The notes under the pieces were generated by a model. The model was given only the letters and a program-made list of their open reading frames with translations. It was not told the origin of the DNA and did not search any database. Positions 8,461-17,676 of a DNA stretch of 64,000 bases are shown here, one piece after another (position 1 is the first letter of the stretch; every line of letters begins with the position of its first letter). A program made the translations under genes and the position numbers. The stretch comes from Acidobacteriota bacterium (GTDB taxonomy: Bacteria > Acidobacteriota > Holophagae > Acanthopleuribacterales > Acanthopleuribacteraceae), in NCBI GenBank assembly GCA_002747255.1, contig PDUC01000039.1:1-64000 (forward strand). Direction: 5' to 3'.

Positions 8461-8555
8461 TTCAATTCTCCTTTGATTTCCTTTCTTCACCCGTTTGTTG
8501 CCGAGTGTTTCTCTTCCTGTTTTTTTGTTTTTAAAGCTAGGTGTTTATAGCGGCA

Positions 8556-9854
8556 CTATCCCGTTATCGCTCCAAAGATAAAACCGCTAAAAGCTGCCAT
8601 CACGACCACCAGAGAAATAAAAACTATTGTTTTCTTTGTCTTTAACACACTGTGAATAACCAGCATATTGGGAAGACTCAAAGCAGGGCCAGAAAGCAGC
8701 AAAGCCAAAGCCGGTCCTTTGCCCATGCCGTTATCAAGTAAACCTTGAAGGATGGGCACTTCCGTCAAAGTCGCAAAATACATAAATGCTCCAGCCAAGG
8801 AGGCGAAGAAATTCGCAGAGAAAGAGTTACCGCCAACAGCTTCTGCAATCCAGGCCGAGGGAATGAGACCTTCGCTTCCAACTCGGCCAAGGAGAACACC
8901 CGCGATCAACACACCAAAAAGCAGAAGCGGCATAATCTGTTTGGCAAAGTCCCAAGAAGAGGCACACCATGCTCCCAGTTCACCTTCATTTGATCCAGTA
9001 AAAAAAATCAGTCCCACTGTACCGGCAGAAAAGGCAAGGATGGGCTGTGCAGGAAAGACAATGGCCAAGCCGGTTACAGAAATGGAGAGAACAGCCAGCT
9101 TCCACCAGGCCAGATTGAACCAGCGTACCAATATGACACCCAAAGCCACCGCAAACAGGGAAGTCATTATCCATTTGGAGCTGTATAGACTGAACCAAAT
9201 ACCAGTTGTCTCTTGCGGTTTTCCCCAGTTGGCAAAAACCAGAATGCCAATCATGGACGCAAAGTAAAGGGCATTCTGCCAGAGAGGTCTTGCAGCATCT
9301 TCATCCAGCATGACCATCTTTGCCGTCATCCTTTCCTCTTCTTTCCTGAAAATCAGCTGCATTGCAACCCCAATGACAACACTGAAGACAATGGCACCAA
9401 CAGCTCGTGCAAGACTCATTTGAAGGCCTAGAATCCTGGCTGTCAGAATGATAGCCAGGACGTTGATGGCAGGGCCCGAGTAGAGAAAAGCACAGGCTGG
9501 GCCAAGACCCGCTCCCATTCTGTAGATACCCGAAAACATGGGGAGCACGGTACACGAACAAACCGCTAAAATCGATCCCGATACGGAGGCCACACCATAA
9601 GCGAGAATTTGATTGGCCCTCGTCCCCAAGTACTTCATAACAGAAGCCTGACTGAGGAAAACAGCAATGGCACCCGCAATAAAAAAGGCTGGAATCAAGC
9701 ACAGCAGGACATGCTCGCGCGCATACCACTTAGCGAGATACAATCCTTCCATGATTGCGCCATCAAAACGCTTATGTCCTACAGGCAGATAGAAAAACAG
9801 TAAAAACACAGCTACCAGCCACGTTAATTGCTTCCATTCGTCTTTCCATTTCAT
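8556..9854 (-). CDS. ArsP/UPF0718-type permease
   Basis: 432 residues with about ten hydrophobic segments. Family hallmarks are a CSC motif after a glycine-rich helix (SILAVCSCTVLPMFSGIYRM), FLYSGPAINVLAIILTARIL, and the second-half repeat FATLTEVPILQGLLDNGMGK / ALLLSGPALSLPNMLVI. ArsP_1 permeases export organoarsenicals or other metal-related substrates; the substrate here cannot be told. The ATG at 9854 is preferred since GGAG lies 9 bases upstream; the ATG at 9869 has none. It is followed by the thioredoxin-like gene, a recurrent pair. Confidence 0.85.
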   Translation of the reverse strand: MKWKDEWKQLTWLVAVFLLFFYLPVGHKRFDGAIMEGLYLAKWYAREHVLLCLIPAFFIAGAIAVFLSQASVMKYLGTRANQILAYGVASVSGSILAVCSCTVLPMFSGIYRMGAGLGPACAFLYSGPAINVLAIILTARILGLQMSLARAVGAIVFSVVIGVAMQLIFRKEEERMTAKMVMLDEDAARPLWQNALYFASMIGILVFANWGKPQETTGIWFSLYSSKWIMTSLFAVALGVILVRWFNLAWWKLAVLSISVTGLAIVFPAQPILAFSAGTVGLIFFTGSNEGELGAWCASSWDFAKQIMPLLLFGVLIAGVLLGRVGSEGLIPSAWIAEAVGGNSFSANFFASLAGAFMYFATLTEVPILQGLLDNGMGKGPALALLLSGPALSLPNMLVIHSVLKTKKTIVFISLVVVMAAFSGFIFGAITG

Positions 9855-10227
9855 CGTTACATGCTCCATTCATGTATTTGGCAAAAAACATCTTACAATA
9901 GCAGAGCGTATTCTGATGGCCGATAGATTAGTGAAAGATGAATCCATTTGTTCAGACGGAGTCGATGGGTAACCATCCATACTCACAACCATCCCGGCAT
10001 TCACTAAATGACCTGTTTTATAAGTTTAAAGTAATACGAATAAAAAGACAAAGGAGTTTAAGAATTGCCCGGCTTGCTATTGGAAGTTGATTGTTTTACA
10101 CAATCAGTTCATAAGATGGACGTCCTGTTAAAAGAAAGACGCTAATGAAATATTTTTAAATGACCGATAAGGTTCAAGTTACCCTTATTAGCGGGAACCG
10201 TCGTCTTGACGGGAGTTTCTACATACC
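9855..10227. other. Divergent intergenic region, no gene seen
   Basis: 373 bases between the permease (minus) and the hybrid kinase (plus). AT-rich stretches near 10020-10060 and 10145-10195 could hold promoters. ACCGATAA near 10161 resembles the -10 of sigma-28 promoters but lacks a good upstream box. No hairpin or small gene could be supported. Confidence 0.4.
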
Positions 10228-13200
10228 ATGCGACTTATGAAAACAACTCTTTTTCACAAAACAAGATGGTCCATTCTCGCCTGGCTGTTATATCAAAGTG
10301 TCTCAAGCTGGTCTGTTGATCCTTCCACCCTGAGATTTTCGCTTATTGATGGAGACGCCGGTCTGAGTAGTCCCATCATCTACAGCCTCAAACGAGGCCC
10401 TTCCGGTTTTATGTGGGTGGGTACCGAAAATGGATTAAACCGCCTCGACAATGGCAGTATTAAACAGTACCGCCACGATCCAAACAACCCGAAAACCACT
10501 CCGGCCTCAGACATTATCACTCACCTGGAATTTGCTCGAGATGGTGCTCTTTGGCTATCCTTCAAAGACGATTTGGACCGATTTGACCCTCAAACGGGAG
10601 AGTTCCAACACTTTGGCCCTCTCCTCCGCAAACACGGTCTCCATTCCATCTACACATTTATCGAAACCGCATCGGGCAATATCTGGATAGGCTCAGCTGA
10701 AGGGTTATCCGCTTTGAACCCCTTCACAAAAGAGATTCGTCACTTTCAACATGATCCGAACGACGAGCATTCCATACCCGAAGGATTGGTGTACCAGATA
10801 ACTCGAGGACTGGCTGATGAAATCTGGATGATCATCCCAGAGGATGCTGTCTTTCGGGTCGAGCATCCCGATGAAAAAGATCCCGTATTTGAGCCTGTTT
10901 ATATTCCTCATCAGTCCGACAAAATACCTGATATTGAATCCGTTTTTCACATAGCGCCCGACAACGAAAACATCTGGATGTCCTGTACAGACGGATTCCT
11001 GCAATGGAACCGTCAAACTGAATCCCTCTCCTGGTTCCCGCTGGGAAAGGAATTCAGTGATCTTCCAATTTGGGATATAGCGATCCATGAAAATGTGATT
11101 TGGGCTTTGATTCCCGGTCATGGAATCATTACCTATGAAATTCAAACAGGAAAACACGAGCTTATAGCACCCAACCCCAATCATTCCAGAGGGTTGCCCG
11201 GCGTGGTTGACTCAAATCTTTACATCGATCACAATGGCTATCTATGGTGTGGAATGGAAACAGGCCTGGCTGTTGCTGACCTTAACCAGAAACCTTTTCA
11301 CTCGGTAAAACACTCGCCCGGAAACCCAAATGGCCTGCCCAGCAACTTCATCCTTTGGTTCCATGAAGACGCGGGTGGTGAAATCTGGATAGGCCATGGC
11401 AGCGGAGTTTCTCGCTGGAATCGCCAAACCAACACATTTAAAAATTATCGCTGCAGCCTAAAAGACGATGCGCCTCTTTTTGCCAATGAAATTACAACTG
11501 TGGTTACCGATGGGAAGGGCAACGTTTTCATGGGTGGATTCGTCGGTGTATTGAGTTACATGCACGCTGGATCCGATCGGTTCCATTTTTTTTCCGATAT
11601 AAAGGGAAACGGTCCAAATTGTACTGTTTTTTCAGGATACTATTCACCCAGACTGGATCGATTATTTATAGGAACTAATTATGGAGTTCTCACCCCATGC
11701 CTGGAAAATCTCTCCATCCAATGGTTAGAACCCTCTTTAAAGTGTGTGCGTGACATCCATGAAGCGCCATCTGGAACACTTTGGTTTTCCTCAGATGGCG
11801 AGGGTTTAGCTCGCTGGAATCCCGACACAGACGAATTTGCTCACTGGCCACATATTAAAGACCCGCAGGACCATTTCGGTGAATCCCGCCTGTTTGGTCT
11901 GGATCTGGACAACAAAGGCAATCTTTGGATCTGTACAAAAGTTGGCATATACCTCTTGCCCGATGCCGAACAGGCAGAACCAGGTGACGACACTGTTTTT
12001 TGGAGATACGACACTCGGGACGGTCTTCCTGATCTGTCAACCAAGGACATTCTTCCCGACAAACGGGGCTTTCAATGGATTTCCACTTCAAACGGTTTAA
12101 GCAGAGCCAAACTCATCAACCATGAACCCTGTGACGGTTTACACAAACCGCCCGTGGAATTTCACAATTTCCAAAAACACGACGGTCTTCCCAGCAACAC
12201 ATTCTATATTGGACCATCAATAGCCTTAAGTACGGGTGAACTTCTTTTTGGTGGAGACAATGGCATTTGTATCTTCGACCCCTCGCAAATTGAAATGGAT
12301 AATAGAAGTGCCCATACTGTCATCACCGAACTCGATCTCTACGATCGCCCTGTTCCAGTAGGACCTTTCGGTGATTTGAACCGCACCATCTTGACAAAAA
12401 ACATGCCGTGGACCAACCGCATTCTACTGAGCCACAGGGATCGAATGGTTAGTTTCAGTTATGCCTCCCTTTGTTTTAGCTCTGCGGGAAAAGCCTCATT
12501 TGCCTATCGCATGAAGGGGCTTGAAGACAATTGGCATCATGTTGGAGGAAAGGATTTTGCGACGTTTGTCGATTTATCTCCAGGTGAATACACCTTTGAG
12601 GTGAAGTCTACCAATTCCGATGGTATCTACGGATCTCCGGTTCAACTTGACATCGAAGTAACAGCCCCATTTTGGAAGAAGTGGCCCTTTTATGTGTTGC
12701 TGGCTGTTTTTACTGTCTTGGCTTTCTGGTCAATTCTCCGTTATCGTACGCGCTTGCTGCGTATTCGCCAACGCAGATTGGAATCAGAAGTAATGAGCCA
12801 AACAAAAGAGCTTCTCGAAGCAAAAGAACGCGCTGAGTCGGCAACCAGGGCCAAAAGCGAATTCCTGGCAAACATGAGCCATGAACTCCGTACACCACTC
12901 AACGGAGTTGTTGGTATGGTCTCCATTCTCCTGGAGATGGAAGACGCTCCCAACAAGTTGGAGTACTTACAAACCATTCAAAAATCCGGCGACAATCTTT
13001 TGGCCATTGTGGATGACTTGCTCGATTTTTCCAAAACGGAAGCAGGCATGCTTGCGCTTGCCAAAGAGCCCTTTACCCTGAAAGACGTGATCAACAACAC
13101 GATCCAGCTCATGCTGAATAAAGCAGAAGAAAAGAATATCTCTTTGACCTTAAAGATTGCAGCCAGTGTTCCCGAGATCGTGCTGGGTGACCAGGTTCGA

Positions 13201-13953
13201 TTGAGTCAAATCATCCTTAACCTGATAGGCAATGCCATCAAGTTCACTGAAAATGGTCAAGTCACATTACACGTCAATTGCCGGGGCTCCAGCCTCGTTT
13301 TCAAAATTGTTGACACCGGGATTGGCATGAGCAAAGACCAGCAGACCAAACTCTTTGAACGCTTTACCCAAGCCGACACAAGTATTACCAGACGCTTCGG
13401 CGGAACAGGCCTGGGCCTTGCCATTACACGCAATCTAGTTGAGCTGATGGGCGGCTCCATTCAACTGAACAGCAAGCTGGGCAAAGGAACGACCTTCACT
13501 GTCAAGCTGCCCCTGCAGTTACCGAGCGGTTCCGCTAAAAGCAAACAACAGGTAGGCATAAAACCCAGAAGTCAATCACAAGAGAAACACATACTCATAG
13601 TCGAGGATAACCCCGTTAACCAGCGAGTCGCTGAAGTCATGCTCCAACGATCCGGCTGCACAAGTGACTTAGCCGGTAACGGCCGGGAGGCAATCGATAT
13701 ACTCAAAGAAAAAGATTTCGATCTGGTACTGATGGATCTTCAAATGCCCGTACTGGATGGGTTGGAAGCAACCGCTCTTATTCGCAAACCTTCAACGGGC
13801 ACTCGCAATCCCGACATCCCCATCATTGCCATGACAGCCAGCGGACTTGAAAGCGACCGTCAAGCCTGTTTCGATGTGGGAATGAACGGATACATTCCCA
13901 AACCGGTCAAGCTTCAAAAAATCAAGAAATTTATCGAGAACAGTGACTTATAG
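10228..13953 (+). CDS. Hybrid two-component sensor kinase (Reg_prop propeller, Y_Y_Y, HisKA, HATPase, receiver)
   Basis: 1241 residues. A signal peptide or N-terminal helix (about 10-30) precedes about 650 residues of beta-propeller repeats of the Reg_prop type (GFMWVGTENGLNRLDN, GNIWIGSAEGLSALNP, GEIWIGHGSGVSRWN). Then come a Y_Y_Y domain (about 720-810), one membrane helix (FYVLLAVFTVLAFWSIL), a HisKA domain with FLANMSHELRTPLNG (phospho-His about 888), an HATPase_c domain (N box GNAIKFTENG; G boxes DTGIGMS and GGTGLGL), and a receiver (VEDNPVNQ; phospho-Asp about 1170 in LMDLQMPVLDG). Unlike Bacteroides hybrid regulators it has no AraC DNA-binding end, so a separate output partner is needed. 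The 3' end overlaps the convergent hydrolase gene by 23 bases. Confidence 0.92.
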   Translation: MRLMKTTLFHKTRWSILAWLLYQSVSSWSVDPSTLRFSLIDGDAGLSSPIIYSLKRGPSGFMWVGTENGLNRLDNGSIKQYRHDPNNPKTTPASDIITHLEFARDGALWLSFKDDLDRFDPQTGEFQHFGPLLRKHGLHSIYTFIETASGNIWIGSAEGLSALNPFTKEIRHFQHDPNDEHSIPEGLVYQITRGLADEIWMIIPEDAVFRVEHPDEKDPVFEPVYIPHQSDKIPDIESVFHIAPDNENIWMSCTDGFLQWNRQTESLSWFPLGKEFSDLPIWDIAIHENVIWALIPGHGIITYEIQTGKHELIAPNPNHSRGLPGVVDSNLYIDHNGYLWCGMETGLAVADLNQKPFHSVKHSPGNPNGLPSNFILWFHEDAGGEIWIGHGSGVSRWNRQTNTFKNYRCSLKDDAPLFANEITTVVTDGKGNVFMGGFVGVLSYMHAGSDRFHFFSDIKGNGPNCTVFSGYYSPRLDRLFIGTNYGVLTPCLENLSIQWLEPSLKCVRDIHEAPSGTLWFSSDGEGLARWNPDTDEFAHWPHIKDPQDHFGESRLFGLDLDNKGNLWICTKVGIYLLPDAEQAEPGDDTVFWRYDTRDGLPDLSTKDILPDKRGFQWISTSNGLSRAKLINHEPCDGLHKPPVEFHNFQKHDGLPSNTFYIGPSIALSTGELLFGGDNGICIFDPSQIEMDNRSAHTVITELDLYDRPVPVGPFGDLNRTILTKNMPWTNRILLSHRDRMVSFSYASLCFSSAGKASFAYRMKGLEDNWHHVGGKDFATFVDLSPGEYTFEVKSTNSDGIYGSPVQLDIEVTAPFWKKWPFYVLLAVFTVLAFWSILRYRTRLLRIRQRRLESEVMSQTKELLEAKERAESATRAKSEFLANMSHELRTPLNGVVGMVSILLEMEDAPNKLEYLQTIQKSGDNLLAIVDDLLDFSKTEAGMLALAKEPFTLKDVINNTIQLMLNKAEEKNISLTLKIAASVPEIVLGDQVRLSQIILNLIGNAIKFTENGQVTLHVNCRGSSLVFKIVDTGIGMSKDQQTKLFERFTQADTSITRRFGGTGLGLAITRNLVELMGGSIQLNSKLGKGTTFTVKLPLQLPSGSAKSKQQVGIKPRSQSQEKHILIVEDNPVNQRVAEVMLQRSGCTSDLAGNGREAIDILKEKDFDLVLMDLQMPVLDGLEATALIRKPSTGTRNPDIPIIAMTASGLESDRQACFDVGMNGYIPKPVKLQKIKKFIENSDL

Positions 13954-14800
13954 ACGTTGGTAAGCCATTGGCTTCCATAAACTTTACAACAGCCGGTAGA
14001 TATCCTGGATCTTCACTGGAATCACTGTGACCGGCTTGGGGGGCTATAAAAAGCCGGTTGGGGACATGATCAAAACAAGCCCGCAGACGCACGGCAAATG
14101 AGACGGGAAACTGTCGGTCTTTTGCTCCGTGAATGACCATGACAGGGCAAGTAATGCGCTTAGCGACATGACCTGGAGACACTTCCGGCCAGGACACGTT
14201 GAAATAGAGCCGGGCAAAAAAAACGATAGCAGGTCCAAAGGGGTAACCAAATAAAGGATGAAACCAGCGATAGAGTGAGAGTCTCGCCTCCCGTGTATCC
14301 GGAAAACATCCCTCCAGAAAAAGTAACTTCACTTTTTCGGGCACTCTGGAGGCGGCGAGCGCCGCTCCTGCCGATCCGGCAGAGTGTCCGTACAAAATAA
14401 CCGGTTCTTTTTCCGATGCACCGGCCCAATTCAAAACAGCTTGCACATCTTCCGCGAAACATACCGTGTTCATCATGGTCTTTTTACTGGAATTTCCGTG
14501 ATCTCTGGCGGAATACACCACAACGGTATAGCCCATTTTTCCGAAAACGCGGCCGCGATTCACCATGCGGTCCCTGTTTCTGCCCCAGCCGTGAGCCAGC
14601 ACCACCGTGCCCCTGGATCCCTGTTCCGGTGTTATTTTCCAGGCCTCGAGAAAGCCGCCGTCTGAAGCTGGAATGCGCGTATCGACAATCGTGCCCCAAT
14701 CCGGTGGATCGACAACTGGATTGCGCGGAAACCGATGAACCAGGAAAGTAAAGAGCAAAGCGAGGAACAGGTAAACCAGGACAAAATAAAGAAAAATCAT
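13931..14800 (-). CDS. Membrane-anchored alpha/beta hydrolase
   Basis: 289 residues. The N-terminal hydrophobic helix (MIFLYFVLVYLFLALLFTFL) suggests a membrane anchor. The hydrolase core has an oxyanion region VVLAHGWGRNRD, nucleophile elbow ILYGHSAGSAGAALAA (Ser of GHSAG), an acid in VIHGAKDRQFP and the His in PQAGHSDSSED. This fits the S33/BAAT-like or dienelactone-hydrolase-like families; the substrate is unknown. The start at 14800 has GGAGG 8 bases upstream, and the longer frame to 14878 has no such site. It overlaps the end of the hybrid kinase gene tail-to-tail. Confidence 0.82.
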   Translation of the reverse strand: MIFLYFVLVYLFLALLFTFLVHRFPRNPVVDPPDWGTIVDTRIPASDGGFLEAWKITPEQGSRGTVVLAHGWGRNRDRMVNRGRVFGKMGYTVVVYSARDHGNSSKKTMMNTVCFAEDVQAVLNWAGASEKEPVILYGHSAGSAGAALAASRVPEKVKLLFLEGCFPDTREARLSLYRWFHPLFGYPFGPAIVFFARLYFNVSWPEVSPGHVAKRITCPVMVIHGAKDRQFPVSFAVRLRACFDHVPNRLFIAPQAGHSDSSEDPGYLPAVVKFMEANGLPTSISHCSR

Positions 14801-14951
14801 CTTAATGCCTCCAAAACACAACTCTAACACAAAGAACTTGGCTCCATACAGAGTATGTGCACCATTTTCCCAATTCAAAACACCGCAATAGAGCTGACAA
14901 CAACAAGCAGAACCGCTAAAATAGCCCCTATAAAAAATAAGGAGTCAAAAA

Positions 14952-15161
14952 ATGGCAGACATCACCCTTCAGGTTCAAGGCATGACCTGCAATCACTGTA
15001 AGATGGCGGTCGAGAAATCGCTGCAGCAAGTAGAAGGCGTCACTCAAGTGGACGTCAATCTGGAACGAGGTTCCGTCCAAATCCAGTACGACGCTCAAAA
15101 AACCGGCAAAGACCAACTTGAAGCAGCCATCGATGATACGGGCTTTGATGTTGCTAATTGA
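14952..15161 (+). CDS. Heavy-metal-associated (HMA) domain protein, CopZ-like
   Basis: 69 residues, a single HMA domain with the metal-binding motif GMTCNHC at 10-16 and the fold order of copper chaperones (ITLQVQG, VEGVTQVDVNLERGSVQIQY, LEAAIDDTGFDV). It would bind Cu(I) or a similar ion in the cytoplasm and hand it to a P-type ATPase or regulator. None is adjacent, so the partner lies elsewhere. AAGGAG is 7 bases before the ATG. Confidence 0.9.
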   Translation: MADITLQVQGMTCNHCKMAVEKSLQQVEGVTQVDVNLERGSVQIQYDAQKTGKDQLEAAIDDTGFDVAN

Positions 15162-15338
15162 GGGTATTGTTTTTATCAATCCGGTTTGGTAAACATTGAT
15201 GCTCCCTGGTGCTACAGGCACATTTTTTATCCCAAGCAAAATTCCTCGATGGTTTCGTACCAACGAAAAAGGGTAAAAAAAAGTATTGTTATGGTCCGTT
15301 TTAGTTTCGCTCACAGGTTACTATCGCCTAAGTGAAAC

Positions 15339-15518
15339 ATGATGTTTAACTTAAGCAAAACACAACCCAACTATCACATGACGGTGTACCTGTTCCGTTC
15401 ATACACAAAGAATTACCTAAGCCTGGAAAAACCAGGTTTCTTCTTTTTAGAACAGGCTGAGAACGGGGAGCCGCTCTCACGTATCAATTTTCTTGACCAT
15501 TACCAAACCGTACTATAG
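15339..15518 (+). CDS. Possible 59-residue small protein (or terminator region)
   Basis: An ATGATG-initiated frame of 59 codons ends 38 bases before the nucleoside kinase start. The translation (MMFNLSKTQPNYHMTVYLFR, later KNYLSLEKPGFFFLEQA) looks protein-like but matches nothing I recognise. No Shine-Dalgarno is visible and a stop lies two codons upstream. The frame contains CCTGG-AAAAA-CCAGG followed by TTTCTTCTTTTT (15422-15448), which could instead be a terminator for the HMA gene. I cannot decide between the two. Confidence 0.25.
   Translation: MMFNLSKTQPNYHMTVYLFRSYTKNYLSLEKPGFFFLEQAENGEPLSRINFLDHYQTVL
15419..15449 (+). terminator. Possible terminator downstream of the HMA gene
   Basis: CCTGG at 15422-15426 and CCAGG at 15432-15436 flank an A5 loop; AAG/TTT pairs extend the stem and a pyrimidine run with five T follows. 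The stem is short. The remaining intergenic bases 15162-15418 show nothing else I can support. Confidence 0.4.
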
Positions 15519-15556
15519 ATTGAAAAGGTTTTGAAAATTGAACAGCAGGTCTATTC

Positions 15557-17212
15557 ATGGAAAAATGCATTATTGAATTCGAAGGAAAAGAGATGCGTGT
15601 CGATATCGGCACCAAGATATCTTCTTTTCTAGGAAGAAAACAAATTCGCAAGAAAAAAATCATCGCAGCCAAGCTCAATAACAACATCGTTCAGCTGGAT
15701 ACGGAAATTAACGGTGCAGCGACTCTGTCACTGGTGAAAACCACAGATCCTGGCGGGAAAAAGGTCTTGCACCGCTCCGCGACTCATATCTTACAAACTG
15801 CAGCCAGAAAAATCACACCCCCCATTCAACTGAATATCGGACAGGCCATTATCGGGGGGTTCTTTTACGAGATTATAAAGGAAAAAGACGATTCAAGAGA
15901 TCTCACCCAAATCGCTCACCTTTTAAACAAGGAAATATCGGAAATCATTAACAGCGACATGCCTTTTATTCACAAGCAGGTCTCCACGGTAACGGCTTTC
16001 TCGCTGCTAACAGATCCTTTCGGCTCCAAAGCAGAATTACTCAATGCCTGGTCCACACCCACTGTTTCAGTGACAGGACTCGACGGCTTTGTGGATATCA
16101 ACCACGGTCCTTTTGCTCCGAGCACGAGTTTCATTTGGGGAGCCCGGGTACTGCCCTACCAACCGGGACTCATCCTGGTCTTACCCGATGCCATCGAGCC
16201 GACTTCATCGAAAGACGGCAGGCGAATTTGGAGTTGTTACCGGGAAACCCGAACCTGGAACCGCAAAGTGGGCGTTGAAACCGTCGCGCAGCTCAACCGG
16301 GCCGTTCTCGATGATCGCATTAACGAAGTCATTCGCGTAGTGGAAGCACAACACGAAAAGAAAATTATCGAAATTGCCAACAATATAACTTCAAGAAGAA
16401 AAGACCTGCGCATTGTCTGTGTAGCAGGGCCCTCTTCCGCAGGCAAAACCACTTTCGTGCAGAGACTGTCGGTGCAGTTACAGGTCAATGGCATTCAACC
16501 TGTGATCGTAGGTCTGGATGATTACTACAGGGACCGCTCTGAATGCCCCAGAGATGAAAATGGTGAGTTCGATTTCGAGGCTTTAGAGGCTCTGGAAGTG
16601 CCGCTGATTCAAAAACACTTTAAAAACCTGCTGCAGGGAAAGCCCATTGATATTCCCAAATTTGACTTTGTACAGGGAAAACGAGTGCCGCCTGAAAAGT
16701 GGCGAACCGTTAAACTGAAGCCCGATCAGGTTTTAATCGTCGAAGGCATTCACGGGCTAAATCCCCAGCTGACTCACAACCTGCCAATCGATTCCATCTA
16801 CAAAATCTACATCAATGCCCTGACCCAATTGGTCATCGATGAGCACAACCGGATTTACACCTCGGATACACGTCTGTTAAGGCGCATTGTGCGCGATAGA
16901 AGGTACAGGGGAACCGGAGCGGCTGACACCATAACCCGCTGGCCCAGCGTTCAAAAAGGGGAGGAACAGCATATCTTTCCATTCCAGGAACACGCGGCCA
17001 TTATGTTCAACACCTCCCTGATCTACGAAGCCGCGGTACTGAAAAGCTTTGCCTGGCGCTATTTGCTTGAAGTGCCCTACGGTCATCCATCCCGCTCAGA
17101 AGCCTATCGGCTCTTGCAGTTCCTGCAGTTATTTGTACCGGTCTTTCCCGACAACATCCCTGCAAACAGTGTTATCCGCGAATTTATCGGTGGCAGTAAT
17201 TTTTCATACTGA
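15557..17212 (+). CDS. Nucleoside (uridine-like) kinase with TGS and ThrRS-like domains
   Basis: 551 residues. Residues 1-60 are TGS-like (MEKCIIEFEGKEMRVDIGTK). Residues 70-240 resemble the threonyl-tRNA synthetase second additional domain (HRSATHILQTAARKI, GGFFYEII, DLTQIAHLLNKEISEII). From about 285 there is a P-loop kinase of the uridine kinase/phosphoribulokinase family: Walker A GPSSAGKTTF, VGLDDYYRDR and LIVEGIHGLNPQL. This TGS-SAD-kinase order is an established family usually named nucleoside kinase; substrate and the reason for the ThrRS-like part are not settled. The SAD His of HxxxH is only partly recognisable. Confidence 0.85.
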   Translation: MEKCIIEFEGKEMRVDIGTKISSFLGRKQIRKKKIIAAKLNNNIVQLDTEINGAATLSLVKTTDPGGKKVLHRSATHILQTAARKITPPIQLNIGQAIIGGFFYEIIKEKDDSRDLTQIAHLLNKEISEIINSDMPFIHKQVSTVTAFSLLTDPFGSKAELLNAWSTPTVSVTGLDGFVDINHGPFAPSTSFIWGARVLPYQPGLILVLPDAIEPTSSKDGRRIWSCYRETRTWNRKVGVETVAQLNRAVLDDRINEVIRVVEAQHEKKIIEIANNITSRRKDLRIVCVAGPSSAGKTTFVQRLSVQLQVNGIQPVIVGLDDYYRDRSECPRDENGEFDFEALEALEVPLIQKHFKNLLQGKPIDIPKFDFVQGKRVPPEKWRTVKLKPDQVLIVEGIHGLNPQLTHNLPIDSIYKIYINALTQLVIDEHNRIYTSDTRLLRRIVRDRRYRGTGAADTITRWPSVQKGEEQHIFPFQEHAAIMFNTSLIYEAAVLKSFAWRYLLEVPYGHPSRSEAYRLLQFLQLFVPVFPDNIPANSVIREFIGGSNFSY

Positions 17213-17259
17213 GTTTCTCAGCTCCTTGAAAAAACGATACCGATACAAGGAGGCAAACC

Positions 17260-17367
17260 ATGTGGATCCAGTTGGCATTGTGTTTTATTCTATCCTTTCC
17301 GGTGATGCAGGAAGAGAGCACCTGCTGCAGCCATTACTCTATCAAACAACGTACGGCAAATATTTGA
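17260..17367 (+). CDS. Possible 35-residue secreted or membrane peptide
   Basis: A short frame begins at the ATG at 17260 with a strong AGGAGG at 17248-17253. It encodes MWIQLALCFILSFPVMQEES followed by TCCSHYSIKQRTANI. The first 16 residues are hydrophobic like a signal peptide and a CC pair follows. It lies between the nucleoside kinase and ahpC. A good ribosome-binding site is the only strong evidence; the sequence matches no family I know. Reading continues after the stop for about 32 codons, so a longer gene broken by a mutation is possible. Confidence 0.3.
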   Translation: MWIQLALCFILSFPVMQEESTCCSHYSIKQRTANI

Positions 17368-17545
17368 AAGAGAATATCTATTTCCCGCAAAAAAAGTCCT
17401 GGGTCCGGCACGATGAACACGATCATGTCGATTTTAAAGTCCCCTGCAAACCTCTTTAGCCGTTATCTGAAATAAGCAGTCAAGATGACGACCCTTCCAG
17501 CAAAACCAGGCTGTTTTTTCACTAACGATCTTGTTTATTTTATAC

Positions 17546-17595
17546 CCAAGCGGTACCACTTGGCGGTAAAATACAAGCCATAGGATGAACCTATG
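17546..17595 (+). promoter_or_regulatory. Two inverted repeats upstream of ahpC
   Basis: CCAAGCGGTACCACTTGG at 17546-17563 is a near-perfect 18-base dyad with one mismatched pair. CATAGG-ATGAA-CCTATG at 17579-17595 is a second, perfect 6-base-arm repeat. Both lie 80-130 bases before the ahpC ATG. TTGTTT at 17531-17536 could be a -35 overlapped by the first dyad. A redox-responsive operator is plausible, but neither repeat resembles a consensus OxyR or PerR box. Confidence 0.35.
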
Positions 17596-17676
17596 ATGCG
17601 ATAGCAAAGATGTATTAGCCAAAACCGATCCAAGGCAATACAATACGACTCATCGAATGTTCCAAAGGAGGAAAAC

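Noticed and set aside
8752-9267. 171-codon plus-strand frame opposite the permease
   Set aside because: Antisense to a membrane protein with clear family motifs; translation is Pro/Arg/Thr-rich and unrecognisable.
17049-17459. 136-codon plus-strand frame across the nucleoside kinase end and the following gap
   Set aside because: Starts within another gene in the wrong frame; the downstream part is covered better by the mini-ORF with a real Shine-Dalgarno.
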